Assembly: GCF_016862455.1 (NCBI RefSeq)
Contig: NZ_BOMZ01000119.1
Span: 1 to 41,690, forward strand
Source of the DNA: Actinoplanes utahensis
GTDB lineage: Bacteria; Actinomycetota; Actinomycetes; Mycobacteriales; Micromonosporaceae
Length of the DNA: 41,690 bases
Reading direction: 5' to 3'
This document shows positions 7,091 to 13,380 of the stretch, one piece after another. Positions within the stretch are counted from its first letter, which is position 1. Each line of letters starts with the position of its first letter. A program made the position numbers and the translations under genes. Under the pieces are notes generated by a model. It saw only the letters and a list, made by a program, of their open reading frames with translations, was not told the DNA's origin and searched no databases.

Positions 7091-7464
7091 CAGAAGACCT
7101 GGATCAGGACCGCGATGATGATGGCTAAGGCACCGAGGGCGACGGCCACGGCCAGCACGGCGGGGAAACGGGATCGGGGCAGGTCGGTGCCGTGGCGCAT
7201 GGCTCGTTCGGTGCGGACCCAGTGGTCGACGGCGCGCAGCGCCACGAGGGCGCCGAGCACCAGCAGCAGGATGGCGATGATCTCCCGCAGGTGGGGGACC
7301 GGCAGCGGGGGCAGGAACTGCGCGCAGGCCAGGCCGCCGGCGATGAGGGCCAGGCCGGTGCGGATCCAGGCCAGAAAGGTGCGTTCGTTGGCGAGGGAGA
7401 ACCGGTAGTCGGGGGTGCTGCCGGACTGCGACGGGTCGAACCATTCCCTCAAGCCACCGGACAC
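7090..7464 (-). CDS. DUF202 family membrane protein (first copy, YidH-like)
   Basis: 124 aa. It carries the full DUF202 signature LANERTFLAWIRTGLALIAGG (residues 24-44), followed by hydrophobic segments at about 33-55, 60-80 and 100-123. This is a better match to YidH-type DUF202 than its downstream sister. The GTG start at 7464 has no clear ribosome binding site. A perfect 17-nt palindrome lies only 12 bases upstream and could be an operator. It is the first gene of a minus-strand group: DUF202, 47-aa ORF, DUF202, PLDc_N-type. Confidence 0.82.
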   Translation of the reverse strand: MSGGLREWFDPSQSGSTPDYRFSLANERTFLAWIRTGLALIAGGLACAQFLPPLPVPHLREIIAILLLVLGALVALRAVDHWVRTERAMRHGTDLPRSRFPAVLAVAVALGALAIIIAVLIQVF

Positions 7465-7475
7465 GTTGCCGATTA

Positions 7476-7492
7476 TTGACCCACTGGGTCAA
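7476..7492. promoter_or_regulatory. Perfect 17-nt palindrome upstream of the DUF202 group
   Basis: TTGACCCACTGGGTCAA: two 8-bp arms around one central base. It lies 12 bp before the GTG of the first DUF202 gene, where a dimeric repressor would block transcription. No regulator gene is adjacent, so the binding protein is unknown. Confidence 0.55.
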
Positions 7493-7777
7493 GAAGGTCG
7501 TGCCAGAGACTGCGGACTTCGTCACTCACGCAGGCTTCTCGGGGGCGTCCACAACGGCACCACGGCGAGTCGGGCCCCGCTCGACCATGGGACTGCGGTC
7601 CCGTCTGATCGGAACGTGAGGGACTATGGGGCGTAGATGGGCTCATGCCCCTCGCGAGCGAGACGTTTTGACCGGGCATGTCTGACACCTCCTCATCGCC
7701 CACTGTAGCGATCGTGATCGCCACGTGGGTGAGGTGTGTCACTCTGGGTGGCCGGCAACAGTGAAGCTACTGACGGG

Positions 7778-7783
7778 TAACCT
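7778..7783 (+). promoter_or_regulatory. -10 element (TAACCT) before the etf leader ORF
   Basis: TAACCT fits TANNNT and ends seven bases before the ATG at 7791, placing the transcript start on or near that ATG. The -35 region is not recognisable. Confidence 0.4.
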
Positions 7784-7790
7784 GGCTGAC

Positions 7791-7868
7791 ATGTCCGCCG
7801 CCCCGGCATCGTTCCGGCGCCAGGACAGGGTCGACCGCAACGGTGCGTTCAATACAGGAGGGTCGTAG
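7791..7868 (+). CDS. 25-aa leader ORF upstream of etfB
   Basis: ATG at 7791 opens 25 codons (MSAAPASFRRQDRVDRNGAF...) ending in TAG at 7866-7868, seven bases before the etfB ATG. A -10-like TAACCT seven bases upstream of its ATG suggests a leaderless transcript that starts with this ORF. The etfB ribosome binding sequence (AGGAGGG...AGGA) lies inside its last codons, so translating it could change access to the etfB start. No conserved motif is visible; it may be a regulatory uORF or chance. Confidence 0.35.
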   Translation: MSAAPASFRRQDRVDRNGAFNTGGS

Positions 7869-7875
7869 GAACGCG

Positions 7876-8652
7876 ATGAACATCGTCGTACTGGTGAAGC
7901 AGGTACCCGACTCCGGTGCCGAGCGCACTCTCAGCGCTGATTTCTCGGTGGACCGGGCGTCGTCGAGCAACGTCATCAACGAGATGGACGAGTACGCCAT
8001 CGAGGAAGCGCTGAAGATCAAGGAAGCGCACGGTGGCGAGGTGACCGTCCTGACCGTTGGTCCGGCCGGAGCGACCGAGTCCATCCGCAAGGCCCTCTCC
8101 ATGGGACCCGACAAGGCCGTCCACGTCCAGGACGACACCCTGCACGGTTCCTGCGCGGTCGCCACCTCCAAGGTGCTCGCCGCCGCGCTGCGCACCCTCA
8201 ACCCCGACCTGATCCTCAGTGGCGCCGAGTCCACCGACGGCCGGGTCCAGGTCGTTCCGCACATGCTGGCCGAGCTGCTCGGCGTGGCCGCTCTCACCGG
8301 CGCCCGCAAGCTCACCGTGGACGGTTCGCAGCTGACCGTCGAGCGCCAGACCGACGAGGGCTACGAGGTCGTCACCGCGGCCACCCCGGCCATCGTCAGC
8401 GTCTGGGACACCATCAACGAGCCGCGGTACCCGTCCTTCAAGGGCATCATGGCCGCCAAGAAGAAGCCGGTGCAGGCGCTGTCCCTGGGGGACCTGGGCG
8501 TCGCGGGCGACGAGGTCGGCTTCGCCGGCGCCACCAGCCAGGTGCTGGAGTTCTCGAAGCGGCCGGCCCGCACCGGCGGCGCGAAGGTCGTCGACGAGGG
8601 CAACGGTGGCGAGCAGCTCGTCGCGTACCTGGCCACCGAGAAGTTCGTCTGA
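7876..8652 (+). CDS. etfB: Electron transfer flavoprotein subunit beta
   Basis: 258-aa beta subunit of the soluble electron transfer flavoprotein, which takes electrons from acyl-CoA dehydrogenases and passes them to ETF:quinone oxidoreductase. It begins MNIVVLVKQVPDSG, has the nucleotide-binding stretch EVTVLTVGPAGATESIRKALSMG and the family signature ERQTDEGYEVVTAATPAIVSV (about residues 157-177), followed by NEPRYPSFKGIMAAKKKP. The length matches bacterial EtfB. The ATG at 7876 has AGGA six bases upstream; a GTG 11 codons earlier lies inside the leader ORF and is less likely. It is followed by etfA after 20 bp. Confidence 0.96.
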   Translation: MNIVVLVKQVPDSGAERTLSADFSVDRASSSNVINEMDEYAIEEALKIKEAHGGEVTVLTVGPAGATESIRKALSMGPDKAVHVQDDTLHGSCAVATSKVLAAALRTLNPDLILSGAESTDGRVQVVPHMLAELLGVAALTGARKLTVDGSQLTVERQTDEGYEVVTAATPAIVSVWDTINEPRYPSFKGIMAAKKKPVQALSLGDLGVAGDEVGFAGATSQVLEFSKRPARTGGAKVVDEGNGGEQLVAYLATEKFV

Positions 8653-8672
8653 GTTCGAGGGGATAGAGAACA

Positions 8673-9605
8673 ATGGCTGAAGTACTGGTCGTCGTCGAGA
8701 ACGGCGTCAAGAAGGTCACCCTCGAGATGCTGACGATCGCTCGTGGCCTCGGGTCCGTCTCGGCTGTCGTGTTCGGCGACGCCGACACCGCCAAGCTCGG
8801 CGAGTTCGGTGCCGAGAAGATCTACACCGCGTCCGGTGAGGACGTCGACGGTTACCTGGTCGCCCCCAAGGCCACCGTGGTCGCCGAGCTGGTGAAGCGG
8901 GTGCAGCCGGCCGCCGTGCTGCTCGCGTCCACCCAGGAGGGCAAGGAGATCGCCGCCCGTCTGGCGATCAAGTTGGACAACGGCCTGCTCACCGATGCGG
9001 TCGCGCTGGACGCCGACGGCACCGCCACCCAGGCGATCTTCGCCGGTTCGGCGATCGTCAAGTCCAAGGTGACCAAGGGCCTGCCGATCGTCACCATCCG
9101 CCCGAACTCGGTCACCCCGGAGCCGTCCGCCGCGTCCCCCGCGGTCGAGCAGCTGACCGTGGCCGTGTCGGACACCGACAAGCTCACCAAGGTCGTCCAG
9201 CGGGTCGCCGAGCAGAAGGGCTCCCGCCCCGAGCTCACCGAGGCCGGCATCGTCGTCTCCGGTGGCCGCGGCGTCGGCAACGCCGACAACTTCAAGCTGG
9301 TCGAGGAGCTCGCCGACCTGCTCGGTGGCGCCGTCGGCGCGTCGCGTGCGGCCGTCGACTCGGGTTACTACCCGCACCAGTTCCAGGTCGGCCAGACCGG
9401 CAAGACCGTGTCGCCGCAGCTCTACGTGGCTCTCGGCATCTCCGGCGCGATCCAGCACCGGGCCGGCATGCAGACCTCGAAGACGATCGTCGCGGTCAAC
9501 AAGGACGCCGAGGCGCCGATCTTCGAGCTCGCCGACTTCGGCGTGGTCGGTGACCTCTTCAAGATCGTCCCGCAGGCCGCGGACGAGATCCGCAAGCGCA
9601 AGTAA
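8673..9605 (+). CDS. etfA: Electron transfer flavoprotein subunit alpha
   Basis: 310-aa alpha subunit, which holds the FAD. The N-terminal half (MAEVLVVVENGVKKVTLEML...) is the ETF fold. The C-terminal FAD domain shows GGRGVGNADNFKLVEELADLLGG, SRAAVDSGYYPHQFQVGQTG and the alpha-subunit signature PQLYVALGISGAIQHRAGM ... TIVAVNKD (about residues 248-278). It is the second gene of the etfBA operon, with GAGGGGATAG before the ATG. A 14-bp stem-loop follows. Confidence 0.97.
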   Translation: MAEVLVVVENGVKKVTLEMLTIARGLGSVSAVVFGDADTAKLGEFGAEKIYTASGEDVDGYLVAPKATVVAELVKRVQPAAVLLASTQEGKEIAARLAIKLDNGLLTDAVALDADGTATQAIFAGSAIVKSKVTKGLPIVTIRPNSVTPEPSAASPAVEQLTVAVSDTDKLTKVVQRVAEQKGSRPELTEAGIVVSGGRGVGNADNFKLVEELADLLGGAVGASRAAVDSGYYPHQFQVGQTGKTVSPQLYVALGISGAIQHRAGMQTSKTIVAVNKDAEAPIFELADFGVVGDLFKIVPQAADEIRKRK

Positions 9606-9642
9606 CACCCCGCTTCTCGCACGGCCCGGCGTCGAACCCCGG

Positions 9643-9683
9643 CGTGTGGAGTCCGGCCGCCATCCGCGCCCGGACTCCACACG
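9643..9683. terminator. Stem-loop after etfA
   Basis: Perfect 14-bp arms (9643-9656 and 9670-9683, CGTGTGGAGTCCGG and its complement) with a 13-nt loop, starting 37 bp after the etfA stop. It resembles the hairpin at 50-88 in arm sequence (GGCGTGTG...) and in loop length. Confidence 0.7.
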
Positions 9684-9981
9684 TTCGAACGGGGTTTCCC
9701 GCCGGGCCGTTCCGGTTCGCGGGCAGGCTCCGCCGACGGGGTTCCACCGGGCCGTTGCGACCGGCGGGGCGGTCGGGTGGGGTGGCCGTGACCACCGCAT
9801 CCGGCCCGGCGGTCGCGGGTCGGCCCGGTCCCGGGACCACCTCGCGCGGTACGGGCGGGACGGGGAGTTCGGCGGGGGCCGCGCACGGCGTACAGAATCA
9901 AGGTGTGGAATCTGATCTCGATCTCGATCTCGGGGTCGAGGGTGTGATCTTCCCGGACGGGGATCGCGCGGGGAGACGGCC
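9684..9981. other. Intergenic stretch before the cysteine desulfurase gene
   Basis: No convincing separate gene. Three tandem copies of GATCTC occur near 9913-9930. The desulfurase frame is open through this region, but the translation has no domain and no good start, so I do not extend the gene. The stretch probably holds upstream promoter elements. Confidence 0.45.
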
Positions 9982-9987
9982 TAAGCT
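9982..9987 (+). promoter_or_regulatory. -10 element (TAAGCT) of the cysteine desulfurase gene
   Basis: TAAGCT ends seven bases before the ATG at 9995, as for a leaderless mRNA. The G-run between them could otherwise act as a weak, close ribosome binding site. Confidence 0.45.
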
Positions 9988-9994
9988 GGGGGCG

Positions 9995-11170
9995 ATGGCC
10001 TACCTCGATCATGCGGCGACCACGCCGATGCTGCCCGCCGCGCTCGACGCCTACGTCGCGGCGGCCCGTGCGCTCGGCAATCCGTCCTCCCTGCATGCGG
10101 CCGGGCGCGGGGCCCGGCGGCTGGTGGAGGAGTCCCGGGAGCGCATCGCCGCGGCCCTGGGCGCCCGGCCTTCCGAGGTGATCTTCACCAGCGGCGGCAC
10201 CGAGGCGGACAATCTCGCCGTCAAGGGGATCTTCTGGGCGCGGCGTGACGCCGACTCCCGGCTGCGGCGCGTGGTGGCCTCCGCGGTCGAGCACCACGCG
10301 GTGCTGGACGGGGTGGAGTGGCTCGGCCGGCACGAGGGCGCCGAGGTCACCCTCCAGCCGGTGGACGAGCTCGGGCGGGTCGATCCGGAGGCGTTCGCCG
10401 AGCTGGTGCGCGCGCATGCCGGCGAGATCGCCGTGGTCAGCGTGCAGTGGGCGAACAACGAGGTCGGCACGGTGCAGCCGGTGGCCGAGCTGGTGGCGAT
10501 CGCGGCCGGGGCGGGCATCCCGTTCCACACCGACGCGGTGCAGGCGGTCGGTCAGGTCGCGGTGGACTTCGGCGCGAGCGGCGCCGCCGCGCTGACGCTC
10601 ACCGGGCACAAGGTCGGCGGTCCGGTCGGGGTCGGCGCGCTCCTGCTGGGCCGGGACGTCTCCTGTACGCCGTTGCTGCACGGTGGCGGCCAGGAGCGCG
10701 ACGTCCGTTCCGGCACCCTGGACACGCCGGGCGTGGTGGCGTTCGCCACCGCCGTCGAGGCCGCGGTCACCAGCCGCGAGGAGCACGTGGGGCGGATCAC
10801 GGCGCTGCGCGACGAGCTGGTCGCCCGGGTGCGGGCCGCGATCCCGGACGCGATCCTCAACGGCGACCCGGATCAACGGCTGCCCGGCAACGCGCACTTC
10901 TCCTTCCCAGGCTGCGAGGGCGACGCGCTGCTGCTGCTCCTGGACGCTCAGGGGATCTACTGCTCGACCGGTTCGGCCTGCTCGGCGGGGGTGGCCCAGC
11001 CGAGTCACGTGCTGCTGGCGATGGGCGCCGACGATCGGCGGGCCCGCTCGTCGCTGCGGTTCAGCCTCGGTCACGACAGCACCAAGGCGGATGTGGACGC
11101 GCTGCTCGCGGCGCTGCCGGGCGCGGTCGAGCGAGCCTGCCGGGCGGGAGCCTGGAAGACACCCAGATAG
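9995..11170 (+). CDS. Cysteine desulfurase (IscS/NifS-type)
   Basis: 391-aa class V aminotransferase-fold enzyme that takes sulfur from L-cysteine as an enzyme persulfide. Motifs: AYLDHAATTP at the N-terminus, GNPSSLHAAGRGAR, TSGGTEADNLAVKG, EHHAVLD (His stacking on PLP), Schiff-base Lys206 in TLTGHKVGGPVG, and catalytic Cys329 in STGSACSAG. The start follows from the family's short N-terminus before LDHAATTP. Only nine bases separate it from mnmA and no Fe-S assembly genes are near, so its likely main job here is to feed sulfur to MnmA for tRNA 2-thiouridine synthesis. A wider role in Fe-S supply cannot be excluded. Confidence 0.94.
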   Translation: MAYLDHAATTPMLPAALDAYVAAARALGNPSSLHAAGRGARRLVEESRERIAAALGARPSEVIFTSGGTEADNLAVKGIFWARRDADSRLRRVVASAVEHHAVLDGVEWLGRHEGAEVTLQPVDELGRVDPEAFAELVRAHAGEIAVVSVQWANNEVGTVQPVAELVAIAAGAGIPFHTDAVQAVGQVAVDFGASGAAALTLTGHKVGGPVGVGALLLGRDVSCTPLLHGGGQERDVRSGTLDTPGVVAFATAVEAAVTSREEHVGRITALRDELVARVRAAIPDAILNGDPDQRLPGNAHFSFPGCEGDALLLLLDAQGIYCSTGSACSAGVAQPSHVLLAMGADDRRARSSLRFSLGHDSTKADVDALLAALPGAVERACRAGAWKTPR

Positions 11171-11173
11171 GCT
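11168..11173 (+). promoter_or_regulatory. Possible internal -10 element (TAGGCT) of mnmA
   Basis: TAGGCT overlaps the stop codon of the desulfurase gene and ends six bases before the mnmA ATG, which has no ribosome binding site. Spacing and sequence match other probable leaderless starts here, so mnmA may also be transcribed on its own. Confidence 0.4.
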
Positions 11174-11179
11174 GGCGTC

Positions 11180-12277
11180 ATGCGAGTTCTTGCGGCCATG
11201 TCGGGTGGTGTCGACTCCGCGGTGGCGGCCGCCCGCGCCCGGGATGCCGGCCACGACGTCACCGGTGTGCACCTGGCGCTGGCGCGTAATCCACAGACCT
11301 TCCGGACCGGGGCGCGCGGCTGCTGCACCCTGGAGGACTCCCGGGACGCGCGGCGGGCCGCCGACGTGATCGGCATCCCGTTCTACGTGTGGGACATGGC
11401 CGAGGAGTTCCACGACAGCGTCGTCGACGACTTCGTCAACGAGTACGCCGCGGGCCGCACGCCGAACCCCTGCCTGCGCTGCAACGAGAAGATCAAGTTC
11501 GCTGCGGTGCTGGACCGGGCGGTGGCCCTCGGCTTCGACGCGGTGGTCACCGGCCACCACGCCCGGCTGGGCGCCGACGGGCTGCTGCGCCGCAGCGTCG
11601 ACCTGCCGAAGGACCAGTCCTACGTGCTCGCCGTGCTGACCCGCTCGCAGCTCGACCGGGCCGTCTTCCCGCTCGGTGACTCGACGAAGGAGCAGGTCCG
11701 GGCGGAGGCCGCCGAGCGTGGGCTGGCCGTCGCCGACAAGCCCGACTCGCACGACATCTGCTTCATCTCCGACGGCGACACCCGTGGCTTCCTGGAGAGC
11801 CGGCTCGGGTCGGCGCCCGGCGACATCGTGGACGGGCGGACCGGGGAGAAACTCGGGACCCACAACGGGGCGTACGGGTTCACCGTCGGCCAGCGCAAGG
11901 GCCTCGACCTGCGAGTCCCCGCCTCCGACGGCCGCCCGCGGTACGTTCTGTCGATCACCCCGGTGAACAACACGGTCACCGTGGGCCCGCGTGAGGACCT
12001 CGAGGTCGACGTGGTGACGGCGGACCGGCCGATCTGGCACGCGTCCTCCGGCGTCGCGGACTGCGAGGTGCAGTTGCGGGCGCACGGTGAGGTGGTCGGC
12101 GCCTCCGTCACGGTGACCGGCGACGCGCTCGTCGCGACGCTGAAGGCGCCGGCCCGGGGAGTCGCCGCCGGGCAGGCCATCGTGGCGTACCAGCCGGACC
12201 CCGGCGGGGACATCGTCCTCGGATCGGCCACCATCACGGCCGGATCGCGTTCTCTTCCGGCGGCGTCGCATGTCTGA
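11180..12277 (+). CDS. mnmA: tRNA-specific 2-thiouridylase
   Basis: 365-aa enzyme that activates U34 of tRNA-Lys, -Glu and -Gln with ATP and inserts sulfur to make 2-thiouridine. It shows the PP-loop SGGVDS (residues 8-13), the first catalytic cysteine Cys98 in TPNPCLRCNEKIKF, TGHHARL, DQSYVLAVL, and the second cysteine Cys194 in DSHDICFISDGD; the 96-residue spacing resembles E. coli MnmA (Cys102/Cys199). The C-terminal beta-barrel begins near GFTVGQRKGLDL. Length is normal for the family. It lies nine bases after the cysteine desulfurase gene, its expected sulfur donor, and its end overlaps the next gene by eight bases. Confidence 0.96.
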   Translation: MRVLAAMSGGVDSAVAAARARDAGHDVTGVHLALARNPQTFRTGARGCCTLEDSRDARRAADVIGIPFYVWDMAEEFHDSVVDDFVNEYAAGRTPNPCLRCNEKIKFAAVLDRAVALGFDAVVTGHHARLGADGLLRRSVDLPKDQSYVLAVLTRSQLDRAVFPLGDSTKEQVRAEAAERGLAVADKPDSHDICFISDGDTRGFLESRLGSAPGDIVDGRTGEKLGTHNGAYGFTVGQRKGLDLRVPASDGRPRYVLSITPVNNTVTVGPREDLEVDVVTADRPIWHASSGVADCEVQLRAHGEVVGASVTVTGDALVATLKAPARGVAAGQAIVAYQPDPGGDIVLGSATITAGSRSLPAASHV

Positions 12278-13265
12278 CTTCCCTTGGGCGCCGGGGTCGG
12301 CCACCGGGATCGGCTCGCTGCCGGGGGACGACATCGCCGAGGCGCAGCGGATCGTGTTCGGCGAGTTGCCGGCGCTGCCGCATCTGGCCGAGCTGCCCGA
12401 GCGGGGGCCGGGCGCGGACATGATCGGCCGGACCGCGGGTCTCCTGGTCGACCTGCCGGTGCAGGTCTACGCCGGGCGGTGGCAGATCGCGGCACGGGCT
12501 GGGAAAGATCTACGGCGGACGTCCGACCTGCTGGAACGTGACCTGGACCAGCTCACCGAGCAGGCCGGGGGATACACCGGCCCGCTCAAGATCCAGGCGG
12601 CCGGTCCGTGGACCCTCGCCGCGAGCCTGGACCTGCCGATCGGCGGCCGGCTGCTGCGCGACCCCGGCGCGGTCCGTGACCTGACCGACTCGCTCGCCGA
12701 GGGACTCCGGCGGCACGTGGCCGAGGTGCGCAAACGGGTGCCCGGCGCGACCGTGCTGCTCCAGCTCGACGAGCCGTCCCTGCCGACCGTGCTGGCGGGG
12801 CGGGTGCCGACCGAGAGCGGCTTCAGCGTGTACCGGAAGGTCGACGGCCCGGCCGCCGCCACCGGTCTGCGGACCGTGGTCGAAGCGGTGGGCACCCCGG
12901 TGATCGTGCACTGCTGCGCGCCGGACGTGCCGCTCCAGGTGATCCGGGACGCGCGGGCCACCGCCGTCGCCTTCGACCTGTCGCTGCTCAAGGACCTCGA
13001 CCCGCTCGGCGAGGCGATCGAGGCCGGGCTGGGGATCTTCATGGGCGCCGCGCCGACCCGGGCGCCGGCCGGGGAGCGGCCCGAGTCGAAGAAGATCGCC
13101 GAGAGGGTGCGCACGGTGTGGCAGCGCCTCGGCTTCCCGGCGGCCCGGCTGCCGGAGCAGGTGGTCGTCACCCCCGCGTGCGGGCTGTCGGGCGCGCCGA
13201 TCGGGTACGTTCGCGCGTTGCTCAAGGCGTGCACGGAGGCCGGCCGCCGGCTCGCCGAGGTCTGA
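12270..13265 (+). CDS. MetE-core methionine synthase-like protein (cobalamin-independent family)
   Basis: 331-aa protein of the short, single-domain methionine synthase II family, corresponding to the C-terminal catalytic barrel of MetE. It contains GSATGIGSLPG at the N-terminus, LQLDEPSLPTVLAG, the zinc ligand pair His214/Cys216 in VIVHCCAPD, and the distal zinc Cys304 in TPACGLSG. The Glu that completes the zinc site in MetE (in an IEASR-like strand) aligns with AFDLSLL here, so Asp may replace it. The methyl donor for these short forms is not settled; methyltetrahydrofolate is not certain without the N-terminal domain. The gene overlaps mnmA by eight bases (ATGTCTGA), so the two are coupled. 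Confidence 0.85.
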   Translation: MSDFPWAPGSATGIGSLPGDDIAEAQRIVFGELPALPHLAELPERGPGADMIGRTAGLLVDLPVQVYAGRWQIAARAGKDLRRTSDLLERDLDQLTEQAGGYTGPLKIQAAGPWTLAASLDLPIGGRLLRDPGAVRDLTDSLAEGLRRHVAEVRKRVPGATVLLQLDEPSLPTVLAGRVPTESGFSVYRKVDGPAAATGLRTVVEAVGTPVIVHCCAPDVPLQVIRDARATAVAFDLSLLKDLDPLGEAIEAGLGIFMGAAPTRAPAGERPESKKIAERVRTVWQRLGFPAARLPEQVVVTPACGLSGAPIGYVRALLKACTEAGRRLAEV

Positions 13266-13380
13266 CCGGGCCGCCCCTCCGCGTCCTCCGTCCTTCCTTC
13301 GAGGGCTTGACGGCGGGCTGCGAGAAATGTCGGTGGGTGGGACTAACGTGCCAGTTGGATTCACTGACACGGAGGTTCCG

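Larger units (their letters stand above)
7465..7790. other. Divergent intergenic region, DUF202 group / etf operon
   Basis: 326 bp without a convincing gene. It holds the 17-nt palindrome at 7476-7492, a 14-nt inverted repeat at 7708-7721 (GCGATC, two bases, GATCGC) followed at once by CCACGTGG, and a -10 candidate at 7778. The inverted repeats are possible regulator sites for the etf operon. Open frames in it look like chance. Confidence 0.5.
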
